A stretch of DNA of 64,000 nucleotides. Origin: Silanimonas sp044377035 (GTDB lineage Bacteria; Pseudomonadota; Gammaproteobacteria; Xanthomonadales; Xanthomonadaceae). The stretch is from the NCBI RefSeq assembly GCF_044377035.1, contig NZ_JBILJW010000017.1, forward strand, positions 9,755-73,754, read 5' to 3'. A program made the translations under genes and the position numbers. This document shows, piece by piece, positions 30,515 through 41,371 of this stretch. The notes below the pieces were generated by a model that searched no databases, was not told the DNA's origin, and was given only the letters and a program-made list of their open reading frames with translations. The number at the start of each line of letters is the position of its first letter. Position 1 is the first letter of the stretch.

Positions 30515-31078
30515 ATGATCGAACTGCTCCCCGCTACCACCCATCGTCGCGAGCGCTGGAAGAACGGCGGCGGCTGGACGCGCGAGATCCTGCGATTCCC
30601 GGCGGACGGCGCGTGGGACTGGCGGATCTCGGTGGCGGAAGTGGGCTGCGACGGTCCGTTTTCACCCTTCCCCGGCTGCGAGCGCGAGATCGTCCTGATC
30701 TCGGGGCAGGGCATGGAACTGCACTTCGCCGATGGCCAGATGCATCGCCTGGTACCGCCGCACGGTCGGCTGCGCTTCTCCGGTGAGCGGCCGCTGACGG
30801 CCCTGCTCGTGGATGGCCCGACGGTCGATTTCAACCTGATGTGGCGGCGCGACGCCATCGACGCGCAGCTGCTGCATCGGCCAATCGTCGGCTCGATGCT
30901 GTTCTTCGGCGAACCCGACGTGACCTGGGTGCTTTACGTGCTGGCCGGGCAGGTGCGCACGCCGGCTGGCGTACTCGATGTCGGTGACGCGGCGCGCTTC
31001 GCCATTCCTCCCGGCGAGCGACGTGTCATCGAGGGAGGCGGCGAGGTGCTGCTGGTGAAGCTTGCGCCGAAGAGCTGA
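30515..31078 (+). CDS. HutD/Ves family protein
   Basis: A 187-aa cupin-like protein of the HutD/Ves family. The N-terminal RRERWKNGGGWTREI is the family signature and the RISVAEVGCDGPFSPFPG stretch follows. HutD is linked to histidine utilisation in Pseudomonas, probably in setting urocanate levels, but no other hut gene is in this window. Its role here is therefore open. The frame is open upstream through the terminator region; the ATG at 30515 starts the conserved part. Confidence 0.85.
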   Translation: MIELLPATTHRRERWKNGGGWTREILRFPADGAWDWRISVAEVGCDGPFSPFPGCEREIVLISGQGMELHFADGQMHRLVPPHGRLRFSGERPLTALLVDGPTVDFNLMWRRDAIDAQLLHRPIVGSMLFFGEPDVTWVLYVLAGQVRTPAGVLDVGDAARFAIPPGERRVIEGGGEVLLVKLAPKS

Positions 31079-31096
31079 GCACCGCCGAGGCCACGG

Positions 31097-31414
31097 TCAG
31101 CGGTCGTCGCGGGTCCAGACGGCGCCGTCTTCGACCTTCACCGGAAACTTCACCAGCGGCAGGTAGGCCGGCGCGCACTGCGCCTCGCCAGTGCGGAGGT
31201 CGAAGGTCGCCGAGTGCAGCAGGCAGACCAGCACGCCCCGTTCGGCATCGAAGGGTCCGGCCGAGAGCTCGTAGTCCTCGTGCGTGCACTGGTCATGCAC
31301 GGCGTACAGCGTGCCGTCGAAATTGATCACGAGGATCGGCGTATCGCCGTCCCAGACCACCCGCGTCTCGCCGGGGGCAAGTTCGTTCTCGGCGCAGACC
31401 TTCACCCATGTCAC
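31097..31414 (-). CDS. Rieske [2Fe-2S] ferredoxin-like protein
   Basis: A 105-aa single Rieske domain. The two cluster-binding boxes are visible: CTH at residues 43-45 and CLLH at 64-67. It resembles the ferredoxin component of non-haem iron oxygenases, but no oxygenase is encoded here. As the last gene of the suf operon it may be an electron carrier or a client of the SUF machinery. It begins with GTG in a 4-base GTGA overlap with the GNAT stop. Confidence 0.88.
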   Translation of the reverse strand: MTWVKVCAENELAPGETRVVWDGDTPILVINFDGTLYAVHDQCTHEDYELSAGPFDAERGVLVCLLHSATFDLRTGEAQCAPAYLPLVKFPVKVEDGAVWTRDDR

Positions 31415-31938
31415 AGGGCTTTCTCCAGCACCTCGAAGCGCAGGTCGGTGCGCTTTGGATGGCCGAAGCGCACGTCGCCGTAGGGGAAGGGCTTCTTGAC
31501 GCCGGTGCGGTGGTAGCCGCGGCGCTCGTACCAGGCGATCAGTTCGTCGCGGACGTCGATCACCGTCATCCGCATCGCCGAAAGCTGCCAGTCGTCGCGG
31601 GCGATGCGCTCGCACTCGCGCAGCACCGCGTCGCCGAGGCCACCACCTTGCCGCGCCGGGTCGACGGCGAACATGCCGAAATAGCCCGCGCCGTCGTCGT
31701 CGCAGACGTGGGCGCAGGCCACGAGGGCGCTTTCGCGCTCGGCGAGCACGACGCGGCTGCGGAGGCGGACGAGATCATGCTCCAGCACCTCGGGGGCGAC
31801 GCGCGGGCCGTCCAGCAGGTCGGCTTCGGTGGTCCAGCCGGCGCGGCTGCTGTCGCCGCGGTAGGCCGAAGTGACGAGGGCGATGATCGCGTCGCGGTCG
31901 GCGAGCGTGGCGGTTCGGAAGTGCAGCGGTGCAGTCAT
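31411..31938 (-). CDS. GNAT family N-acetyltransferase
   Basis: A 175-aa protein of the GNAT fold. A conserved MTAPLHFRTATLADRDAIIALV start leads into the AcCoA pyrophosphate loop RQGGGLGDAVL (R/QxxGxG/A) near residue 110, and the WYERRGYHRTG motif lies close to the C-terminus. The substrate cannot be assigned. It is cotranscribed with sufS (35-base gap) and overlaps the Rieske gene, a placement also found in Xanthomonas suf operons. Confidence 0.87.
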   Translation of the reverse strand: MTAPLHFRTATLADRDAIIALVTSAYRGDSSRAGWTTEADLLDGPRVAPEVLEHDLVRLRSRVVLAERESALVACAHVCDDDGAGYFGMFAVDPARQGGGLGDAVLRECERIARDDWQLSAMRMTVIDVRDELIAWYERRGYHRTGVKKPFPYGDVRFGHPKRTDLRFEVLEKAL

Positions 31939-31973
31939 GGCGTTGGCGTGCGGTGTTTGGCGTGGCGATGCGT

Positions 31974-33227
31974 TCAGAGCAGCAGCTGGCGCACTTTGTG
32001 GAGCGCGGCCACCAGCGCGTCGATCTCGGCTTCCGTGTTGTAGAACGCCAGCGAGGCGCGGCAGGTGGCGGAGACGCCGAACCAAGCCAACAGCGGGTGG
32101 GCGCAATGCTGGCCGGAGCGCACGGCGATGCCTTCCAGATCCAGCAGGGTGGCGAGGTCGTGCGCGTGCGTGCCCTCGATGGCGAAGGAAATCACCGCGG
32201 CTTTCTCGCGGGCCGTGCCGAAGATCCGCAGGCCCGGCACGGCGGCGAGCGCCGCGTTCGCGTGGGCGAGCAGCTTCTGCTCGCGGGCCTCGACGGCCGC
32301 CATGCCGAGCGCGGAAAGCCACTCGGCGGCCGCACCCAGGCCGATGTGGCCGGCGATGTTCGGCGTGCCGGCTTCGAAGCGCATCGGCGGGTCGTTGAAC
32401 ACCGTCCCCTCGAAGCGGACTTCCTTGATCATCTCGCCGCCGCCGAGGAAGGGCGGCATCTGCGCCAGCAGTTCACGCCGGCCCCACAGGCCGCCGGTGC
32501 CGGTCGGGCCGCACATCTTGTGGCCGGTGAAGGCATAGAAATCACAGCCGAGCGCCGCGATATCCACCGGGCGGTGCGGCACGGCCTGCGAGCCGTCGAC
32601 GACCGTGGTGATGCCGCGCATCGCGGCCTCGCGGCAGATCTCGCGCACGGGATTCACCGTGCCTAGGACGTTGGACACGTGCGCGAAGGCGAGCAGCTTC
32701 ACCTCGGGCGTGAGCAATCGCCAAAGGCCGTCGAGGTCGAGTTCGCCTTCGGGGGTGAGCTCGGCGACCTTGATCGTCGCGCCCGTGCGCTCGGCGATGA
32801 GCTGCCACGGCACGATATTGGCGTGGTGCTCCATGCGCGTCAGCACGATGGCGTCGCCGGGCTTCAGCCGCGGCAGCGCCCACGAGTACGCGACGAGGTT
32901 CAGCGCGAAGGTCGTGCCGCTGCACAGCACCAGCTCATCGCGCCGCACGTTGAGGAAGCGGGCCAGCGTGCCGCGGGCGCCCTCGTAGGCTTCGGTCGCT
33001 TCGCTGCCCAGGGTATGGACGGCGCGGCTGACGTTGGCGTTGTGGTGCGCGGTGAACTCGTTCACCGCATCGATGACCGCCTGCGGCTTCTGCCCGGTGT
33101 TGGCCGAGTCGAGATAGATCAGCGGCTTGCCATGGACCGTGCGTTCGAGCACCGGGAACTGTGCGCGAATCGCGGACCAGTCGTGGGCGGCTGGGGTGTC
33201 GCGCGGCGTGGGGGCAGGCATGCTCAT
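31974..33227 (-). CDS. sufS: Cysteine desulfurase SufS
   Basis: A 417-aa PLP enzyme (group II) that takes sulfur from cysteine for Fe-S assembly. The PLP lysine is near residue 237 in FTGHKMCGPTG, and the persulfide-forming cysteine is near 375 in RSGQHCAHPLL. VDGSQAVPH and HHANIVPWQ are also conserved. The ATG at 33227 overlaps the sufD stop (ATGA). No sufE or sufU gene lies in this operon, so the sulfur acceptor must be elsewhere. Confidence 0.95.
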   Translation of the reverse strand: MSMPAPTPRDTPAAHDWSAIRAQFPVLERTVHGKPLIYLDSANTGQKPQAVIDAVNEFTAHHNANVSRAVHTLGSEATEAYEGARGTLARFLNVRRDELVLCSGTTFALNLVAYSWALPRLKPGDAIVLTRMEHHANIVPWQLIAERTGATIKVAELTPEGELDLDGLWRLLTPEVKLLAFAHVSNVLGTVNPVREICREAAMRGITTVVDGSQAVPHRPVDIAALGCDFYAFTGHKMCGPTGTGGLWGRRELLAQMPPFLGGGEMIKEVRFEGTVFNDPPMRFEAGTPNIAGHIGLGAAAEWLSALGMAAVEAREQKLLAHANAALAAVPGLRIFGTAREKAAVISFAIEGTHAHDLATLLDLEGIAVRSGQHCAHPLLAWFGVSATCRASLAFYNTEAEIDALVAALHKVRQLLL

Positions 33228-34530
33228 TCGCGGGTCGCTGCGGCGGAAGCGAGGCGGGCGTCGAGCGTGGCGGCCAGCGTGGACTCCAGCGCCTCGTTCG
33301 CCAGCACGGCCAGCGGTTCGCGCAGGAAGGCGGCGGTGAGCATCGCCGTGGCCTCGGCCAGCGGCACGCCGCGGGCGCGCAGGTAGAACAGGGCGGTGTC
33401 GTCGAGCCGGCCCACGGTCGCGCCGTGCGCCGCCTGCACGTCGTCGGCGTGGATGACGAGCACCGGCTGGGTATCGATCTCGGCGCCGTCGTCGAGCAGC
33501 AGGTTCTTGTTGGAGAGCGTGGCGTTGCTGCCGTCGGCGCCCTCGGCGATCAGGATGCCGCCGTGGAACACCGCCCGGCCGCGCTGCGCCCCGAGGCCGC
33601 GCCAGGTGAGCTCGCAGCGGGTGTCGCGGGCGCGGTGCTCGATGCCGAGGCGGGTGTCGAGGTGGCGGCGGCCGTCGGCCAGCAGCACGCCGTTCGCATC
33701 GAGCTGCGCGCCGTCGCCGGCCAGGACGACGTCGAGCTCGTGGCGCGACAGGGCGCCGCCGATTTCGAGGTCGAGCCGACGGTAGTGCGCGTTCGCGCCG
33801 AGCGTGGCCTGCGTGCGCTGGACCAGGGTGGCGCCGTCGGCTTCGCGCTGCACGCGGGCCTGCGTGAGCGTGGCGCCGTCGCCCAGCTCGACGTGCAGCA
33901 CGGTGTTCAACAGGTGGCGATGCGCGCCAGCGCCGAGGTGGTGCTTGGCGACGTTGAGAGCCGCGTCGGCGCCGAGGGCGATGCGATGGCGGAGGTGGAA
34001 AGCGCGATCCGCACCGTCCTCCACGCCGATGACAACGAGGTGTAGCGGCGTGGCCACGCGGACCCCGGGCTCGACCTCGAGGACGAAGCCCTCGTCCGCG
34101 AGGGCGCCGTTCCATTGCTGGAAAGCGGCGTCGGTGGCCGTCGTGTCGACTGCCAGCCAGGCCGCTGCTTCGGCCGGCGCCTCACGCAGCACTTCGGACA
34201 GCAGGCGCACGCGCAGGCCTTCGGCCAGGCCATGCAGGTCGGAGAGTGCCGGGGCGTAACGGCCGTTGGCGATGACGAGGCGCGGCGCCGGAATGTCGGC
34301 GACCACCTTCAAATCGACATCGACGCGGGCCGCGGGGGCCTCGAAACGGCGTGCGGCGAGTGCTCGCAGGGCGGTGTACTTCCAGCGCTCGTTTCGGGTG
34401 GTCGGGATGCCGTGCGCGAGGGCGGCCTCGCGGGACAACGCGCGCGCCGGTGCGAGCGCCGGGGTGGCTTCGGCCATCGCGGTGGCCTGCGCGTCCAGCG
34501 CCTCGACCAGCGGGCTGGTCGCGGCCGTGC

Positions 34531-34534
<4 letters not shown>
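33224..34534 (-). CDS. sufD: Fe-S cluster assembly protein SufD
   Basis: A 436-aa scaffold partner of SufB and SufC, with the parallel beta-helix core in the middle and the conserved C-terminal block (DDTALFYLRARGVPLAEATAM). The N-terminal half is more divergent, as is usual for SufD. With SufB and SufC it forms the SufBC2D complex. Start and stop overlap sufC and sufS by 4 bases each. Confidence 0.93.
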
Positions 34535-35295
<761 letters not shown>

Positions 35296-35299
35296 CGGA

Positions 35300-35637
35300 T
35301 CAGTCCAGATAGGGCTTCAGGTCGGCCGGGATGGGCATGGGCCGGAGCGGGTTGACGTTGGCGCCGCCGGTATTCCCCGCGGGCACCCAGATGACGGTCT
35401 TGAGCAGGGCGGCGAGGCTGCGCACGACTTGGCCGCGGACTTCGCGCGCGTCGGCGCGCTTCCAGCCGTTGCGCAACATGCGGAGATGCGCCTTGGTGTG
35501 CGCCAGCGTGTGGCGCTGCCCGAGAATGTGGGCACGCTCGAGGTGATGGAAGGCCGTCTGCCAGGCCCCAGCGGCTTCGAGCGCGTCCGCTTCGGCGAGC
35601 TCGCGACGGTAGGCCTCGCGGAGGGCGGGCGCCATGT

Positions 35638-35641
<4 letters not shown>
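35300..35641 (-). CDS. DUF3703 protein nested in the suf operon
   Basis: A 113-aa protein of the DUF3703 family, recognised by the HLERAHILGQRHTLAHTKAH segment (residues about 33-52), the GWKRADAREVRGQ helix and the C-terminal WVPAGNTGGANVNPLRPMP. Function unknown. It is cytosolic (no signal or membrane helix), with several His residues that could bind metal, which is speculative. It overlaps the sufB stop by 4 bases (ATGA) and ends 4 bases before sufC, so it is made together with the Fe-S scaffold. Confidence 0.85.
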
Positions 35642-37113
<1,472 letters not shown>

Positions 37114-37135
37114 GATGGCTCTCCTCGGGGCGCGC

Positions 37136-37597
37136 TCAGGTCGACGGGACCAGGGCGGCCGGGATGGCTTTGGGGTTCTTGGGAACGGGCGCCAGGGCGG
37201 GCGCCAGCATGTCGGCCAGGGTGGTGCGGTTCAGCGCGTCGAGCAGCACGTCGTTGATGCGCTGCCAGCCGGCCCGGATGCCGCAATGGGCCTCGATGCC
37301 GCAGTCACCGTCGTGCACGCTGCAGGCGGTCATGCCCAGCGGGCCCTCGAGGGCCTCGACGATGTCGGCCAAGCGGATTTGCGCCGCCGACCGTGCCAGC
37401 CGGTAGCCGCCGGCCGCGCCGCGGAAACTCTCGACCAGCCCTGCCTGCGCCAGCAGCTTCAGCACCTTGGCGACCGTGGCGGCCTCCACCCGCGAGCGCT
37501 CGGCCAGCTCGGCGGCGCTGTGCACGCGCTCGGCCTGCTCGGCGAGCACCGTGAGCACCACGGTGGCGTAGTCGGTGAGTTTGGTGACGCGGAGCAT
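37136..37597 (-). CDS. Rrf2 family SUF operon regulator
   Basis: A 153-aa Rrf2/IscR-type winged-helix regulator. The N-terminal HTH begins MLRVTKLTDYATVVL, and the recognition helix region is RVEAATVAKVLKLL. Three cysteines, Cys92, Cys99 and Cys105, match the [2Fe-2S] ligand set of IscR. It corresponds to the SUF-specific regulator seen in Xanthomonas. It probably senses cluster status and represses its own promoter. The frame is open upstream to 37837 but the conserved start is the ATG at 37597. Confidence 0.9.
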   Translation of the reverse strand: MLRVTKLTDYATVVLTVLAEQAERVHSAAELAERSRVEAATVAKVLKLLAQAGLVESFRGAAGGYRLARSAAQIRLADIVEALEGPLGMTACSVHDGDCGIEAHCGIRAGWQRINDVLLDALNRTTLADMLAPALAPVPKNPKAIPAALVPST

Positions 37598-37672
37598 CGG
37601 GGCGGTCGCTCGCAGGGGCTGGCGGAAGGGCTGGCCGGAGCCCGGGCGGCCCCGGGCTGAATCAGGACCGGA

Positions 37673-37701
37673 ATTGTACGGATTGACCCCGGCCCGCTCA
37701 A
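37673..37701 (-). promoter_or_regulatory. Sigma-70-type promoter of the suf operon
   Basis: On the minus strand TTGAGC and TACAAT are separated by exactly 17 bases. The start point would be about 70 bases before the regulator's ATG. The region overlapping and following the -10 is where a self-repressing Rrf2 regulator would be expected to bind; I cannot define an operator with confidence. Confidence 0.6.
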
Positions 37702-37847
37702 TCGGCGGGGTGTGAAGGGAGCCGCCAGCCGTGTGGCCGGGCCCGGTTCCGGAGACAATGAGCGCCAGCAGGCGGGGCATACCGACACGCCTTCGATCAG
37801 CGCTGACGCGCCTTCTCTTTGCGCAATCGCGCTTCACGGCCTACACC

Positions 37848-39422
37848 ATGACCCAAACGCTTCACTCCTCGCCCGTTGACGAGGCTGCTTCCTTCCCTGA
37901 TCGCGCCCGCACGGCAATTGAGCTGCTCGAGGCCGTTCGCGACGACCGCGCGCTTCTGGAGGCTTTGCCCGAGGCCGAGCGTGTTCGCCTGCTGCAGGCG
38001 GTGGCCTTGGTGCATCACCCGGAGCCGCGCGAACGCCGCAAGAAAAACAAGGAAGCGCTGCGCGAGGCCGCTCGCGAGAAGGCACGGAAGACCGAAGCTC
38101 TGCTCGATCAAACCGGCATCCGCACCTTGCGCAGCAAGCCGGTATTCACCACGCCGAACTACTTTCCGCCGCATCCTGCCGGCCAGCACGATCCGCGCAA
38201 CAATGCGGCCGAGCCGGTCTTGTTGGGCGAGTCGCCCGAGCTTCTGCACTGCTATGTGTGCAAGCAGAAGTACACGCTGGTGCATCACTTCTACGATCAA
38301 CTTTGCCCGCCCTGCGCGGAACTGAATTTCTTCAAGCGCACCGAGACCACGGATCTCCGTGGGCGTGTGGCGCTGCTCACCGGCGGCCGGGTGAAGATTG
38401 GCTACCAGGCCGGATTGAAGCTGCTTCGTGCCGGTGCCGACCTGATCGTGACCACGCGCTTCCCCCGCGACTCCGCGCAGCGCTACGCGCAGGAGCCGGA
38501 CTTTTCGGAGTGGGGCCATCGACTTGAAGTGTTCGGACTCGACCTTCGCCACACGCCCAGCGTGGAAGCCTTCTGTGCCGAGTTGGTCGCGACCCGGCCG
38601 CGCCTCGACTTCATCATCAACAACGCCTGCCAGACGGTTCGCCGCCCGCCGGCGTTCTACGCGCACATGATGGCCGGCGAAACGAAAGCCCTGCATGAGT
38701 TGCCGGAGCACATCCGCAATCTGGTGGGCGGATACGAAGGCTTGCGCGCGGCGGATCTGCTGCCGGGTGGCAGTCAGGCCTTGGTGGATGGCCCCAACTT
38801 GGCCACGCAGGCGGGTATTGCGCGTGCGGCCGAGCTTTCACAGGTTCCGCTGCTGGCCGACGAGCTCCTGGGGCAAGCGCATCTGTTTCCGGAAGGCCGC
38901 GTCGACAAAGACCTGCAGCAGGTGGATTTGCGCGGTCGGAACTCGTGGCGTTTGCAGATGGATGAAGTGCCGGCGGTGGAGCTGCTCGAAACACAGTTGG
39001 TCAACGCGGTCGCGCCCTTCATCATCAATGCGCGCCTGAAGACACTCATGCTGCGTACCCCGGAACGCGACAAGCACATCGTGAATGTGTCGGCGGTGGA
39101 GGGGCAGTTCTATCGCAACTTCAAGACCACCAAGCATCCGCATACGAATATGGCGAAGGCGGCGCTGAACATGATGACGCGCACGTCCGCCGCCGATTAT
39201 CACGGTGACGGCATTCACATGAATGCGGTCGATACTGGATGGGTGACCGACGAAGACCCGATCGAAATCGCGGCGCGCAAAACCATCGAAGAGCGCTTTC
39301 ATCCTCCGCTCGACATCGTGGATGGTGCGGCGCGCATCGTGGATCCCATCATCGGCGGCATTAACAGCGGCCAGCACGTGTGGGGCCAGTTCTTGAAGGA
39401 TTACGCCCCCACCGATTGGTGA
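37848..39422 (+). CDS. Atypical SDR-family oxidoreductase with N-terminal Cys4 module
   Basis: A 524-aa protein in three parts. Residues 1-90 are charged and helical (RERRKKNKEAL). Residues 135-156 carry C135-x2-C138 and C153-x2-C156, spaced like a zinc ribbon. From 170 on is a Rossmann SDR domain: TGGRVKIG (178-185), NNAC (258-261), Ser415 in VNVSAVEG. The YxxxK position reads TNMAK: Lys437 is present but the catalytic Tyr is Thr433. About 150 residues separate NNAC from Ser415, much more than in classical SDRs. The gene is lower in GC than its neighbours. The ATG at 37848 has no clear ribosome site; an in-frame ATG at 37758 is an alternative. Redox activity is not assured. Confidence 0.75.
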   Translation: MTQTLHSSPVDEAASFPDRARTAIELLEAVRDDRALLEALPEAERVRLLQAVALVHHPEPRERRKKNKEALREAAREKARKTEALLDQTGIRTLRSKPVFTTPNYFPPHPAGQHDPRNNAAEPVLLGESPELLHCYVCKQKYTLVHHFYDQLCPPCAELNFFKRTETTDLRGRVALLTGGRVKIGYQAGLKLLRAGADLIVTTRFPRDSAQRYAQEPDFSEWGHRLEVFGLDLRHTPSVEAFCAELVATRPRLDFIINNACQTVRRPPAFYAHMMAGETKALHELPEHIRNLVGGYEGLRAADLLPGGSQALVDGPNLATQAGIARAAELSQVPLLADELLGQAHLFPEGRVDKDLQQVDLRGRNSWRLQMDEVPAVELLETQLVNAVAPFIINARLKTLMLRTPERDKHIVNVSAVEGQFYRNFKTTKHPHTNMAKAALNMMTRTSAADYHGDGIHMNAVDTGWVTDEDPIEIAARKTIEERFHPPLDIVDGAARIVDPIIGGINSGQHVWGQFLKDYAPTDW

Positions 39423-39517
39423 GCGTCGGGCGCCACTGGCCCAGGTGACACCCGTCACCCACAAGTCCTGACGCCCGTGGATGGGGCGCAGGTTTGGCTT
39501 TCGGGAGACTGCCTCCA

Positions 39518-39536
39518 CGCCCCCACGGTGGGGGCG
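39518..39536 (+). repeat. GC-rich inverted repeat upstream of the small membrane genes
   Basis: CGCCCCCA and TGGGGGCG arms flank CGG, a compact hairpin 5 bases before the AGGAGAG ribosome site of the next gene. It has no U-run, so it is a weak terminator candidate for the SDR gene and a possible leader hairpin for the next. Confidence 0.4.
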
Positions 39537-39553
39537 GTGAGAGGAGAGCAGCC

Positions 39554-39718
39554 GTGGAATCGCGTGACCTGACCCGCATCGCCCTGATCGCCGCCGGCGC
39601 CTATGTGATCGGCCGGACCATCAAGGCCGCCAAGGGCTTCGGCTGGGCCAGCTTTGGCTTCGCCTGGGTGGCGTACTGGACCGGTGGCTTCGGCTGGATG
39701 CGCCATGTCTTCTTCTGA
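39554..39718 (+). CDS. Small hydrophobic protein (54 aa), unknown function
   Basis: Starts with GTG at 39554 behind a clear GAGGAGAG ribosome site. The protein has one predicted membrane helix early (residues about 8-26) and a Gly/Trp/Phe-rich second half (GFGWASFGFAWVAYWTGGFGW) that may form another short span. An upstream ATG in the frame has no such site. It overlaps the next membrane-protein gene by 14 bases, so the two are probably made together. No family recognised. Confidence 0.55.
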   Translation: MESRDLTRIALIAAGAYVIGRTIKAAKGFGWASFGFAWVAYWTGGFGWMRHVFF

Positions 39719-40280
39719 GCGCAGCCTCGAAATCCAGCGCGCCGAGTTCGCGGCCGCGCGTGGGCTGGCCATGCCGCTGGCCGGCACGATCGCCTGGGCT
39801 GCGGTGGGCGTGGCCGGACTGTTCCTGCCCGAGTCGACGATGCTGCTGGTGCTGGTGATCGCCACCGGGATGATCGCCTACCTCGGCATGGGGCTCTCGA
39901 AGCTCACCGGCGAGGACTTCCTCGACAAGTCGAAGCCGAAGAACGCGTTCCAGAACCTGTTCTTCGTCGGCATGGCGCAGGCCCTGCTGGCCTACGCCAT
40001 CGCCATTCCTTTCGGCATCGTGGAACCCAGCGCGATGCCGCTCGGCGTCGCCGTGCTCAGCGTGTCGATGTGGATGGTGTACAGCTGGATCATCGGCCAT
40101 TGGGTCGGCTACGCCCACGCGGTGGCCCGTGTCGTGGCCGTGCTGGCGCTGCACTACGCGCTGCCGGACCATCGCTATGTGGCGATTCCTGCCGCCGTGG
40201 TCGTGCTCTATCTCGCGGTGATCGTGGTGCAGGAGCGGCGCTGGCGGATGAACCGCGACGCGCGCCCCGTGGCCGCCTGA
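39705..40280 (+). CDS. Polytopic membrane protein, unknown function
   Basis: A 191-aa protein with a polar N-terminus (MSSSERSLEIQRAEFAAARG) and about five to six predicted membrane helices arranged in pairs, e.g. around 20-37, 42-60, 85-101, 106-125, 135-152 and 155-175. The loop GLSKLTGEDFLDKSKPKNAFQ faces one side. It may belong to one of the DUF7010-like groups, but I am not sure. It converges with the VIT-family gene, 9 bases apart. Confidence 0.7.
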   Translation: MSSSERSLEIQRAEFAAARGLAMPLAGTIAWAAVGVAGLFLPESTMLLVLVIATGMIAYLGMGLSKLTGEDFLDKSKPKNAFQNLFFVGMAQALLAYAIAIPFGIVEPSAMPLGVAVLSVSMWMVYSWIIGHWVGYAHAVARVVAVLALHYALPDHRYVAIPAAVVVLYLAVIVVQERRWRMNRDARPVAA

Positions 40281-40289
40281 GCCTCGGCC

Positions 40290-41309
40290 TCAGGCGATCA
40301 CGCCACCCAGCAGGTGGCCGATCGCGAAGGTGAGGGCGCCCGCCCCGCCGCCGATGGCGAGCATGCGCAGGCCGCCGCCGAAGGCGTTCCGGCCCGAGAA
40401 CAGGCTCATCGCCGCGCCGGTCGCGAACAGGCCCGCGGCGGACAGCCCACCGCCGATGTAGGCGGCCGTCGGCAGTGCGGCACCGAACACGAAGGGCAGC
40501 AGGGGCAGGGTGGCGCCGACAGCGAAGGCGAGGAAGGACGAGATCGCCGCACCCCAGGGCGAGCCGAGGTCGTCCGGGTTCAGGCCCAGCTCCTCGCGGG
40601 CCAGCACGTCGAGCGCGTGCTCGGGGTTCGCGACCAGTTGGTCGGCCATTCGCCGGGCATCCGCTGGATCGATGCCGCGGGCCGCGTAGATCAGGGCCAG
40701 CTCCTCGGCCTCCGCTTCGGGGTACTCGGCGAGCTCCTCGCGCTCCAGCCCGATCTGGTACTCGAACAGTTCGCGCTGCGAGCGCACCGAGACGTACTCG
40801 CCGGCCGCCATCGACAGGGCGCCGGCCAGCAGGCCGGCGACACCCGCGGCCAGCACCGTCGCATCGCCGGAGCCCGCGCCGACCATGCCGAGGATCAGGC
40901 TGGCGTTGGAGACGAGGCCGTCGTTGATGCCGAACACCGCGGCGCGCAGCGAGCCGCCGCCGGGCCCACGGTGGCGATGGCCGATGTCTTCCACGCGGGT
41001 GTGCCGGGCATGGCCGGCGGGTGCCGCGTCGTAGGCCGACAGGCCGCGCACCTTCAGGGCGCGAAGCAGCGGGAGGAGCCGCTTCGGCGGCACGCGCCCC
41101 AGCAGGGCGCCCACGGCGCGCGCGCGCGCGGTCGGGACGAACGGCGGCAAGGCCGGCGCCAGCGCCGCCCAGCGCTGCGCCTGCTGCTCGGCCGTGCCGG
41201 CGAGCTGCTCGAACAGCGCCGCCATCCGGGCATCGCTCTCGGCGGCGGCCAGCCGCCGGTACAGCCACGCCGACTGCTTTTCCTCGTGCCAACTCTCGAC
41301 GGCGGACAT
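40290..41309 (-). CDS. VIT1/CCC1-family transporter with N-terminal ferritin-like domain
   Basis: A 339-aa protein. Residues about 1-100 are helical with Glu/His pairs (ESWHEEKQSAW, later GTAEQQAQRW) as in ferritin-like/rubrerythrin-type domains. From about 125 on it is a VIT1/CCC1 Fe2+/Mn2+ transporter: AAVFGINDGLVSNASLILGM, GLLAGALSMAAGEYVSVRSQRE and four to five helices. Such fusions are thought to move Fe or Mn out of the cytosol. It lies near the suf operon but is a separate unit. The ATG at 41309 begins the conserved domain. Confidence 0.88.
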   Translation of the reverse strand: MSAVESWHEEKQSAWLYRRLAAAESDARMAALFEQLAGTAEQQAQRWAALAPALPPFVPTARARAVGALLGRVPPKRLLPLLRALKVRGLSAYDAAPAGHARHTRVEDIGHRHRGPGGGSLRAAVFGINDGLVSNASLILGMVGAGSGDATVLAAGVAGLLAGALSMAAGEYVSVRSQRELFEYQIGLEREELAEYPEAEAEELALIYAARGIDPADARRMADQLVANPEHALDVLAREELGLNPDDLGSPWGAAISSFLAFAVGATLPLLPFVFGAALPTAAYIGGGLSAAGLFATGAAMSLFSGRNAFGGGLRMLAIGGGAGALTFAIGHLLGGVIA

Positions 41310-41371
41310 GGGCTGTTCCTGCGCTCGGGACGCGGCCAGAATAGGCCTCTTCCCGCCACGCGCCTTGACCC

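Noticed and set aside
30515..31078. Part of a histidine utilisation operon
   Set aside because: The gene is HutD/Ves-like but no hutH, hutU, hutI, hutG or hutC is in the window.
31974..34115. Extended sufS frame reaching into sufD
   Set aside because: The extra N-terminal part is Arg/Pro-rich and out of frame inside sufD. The ATG at 33227 overlaps the sufD stop in the usual ATGA form.
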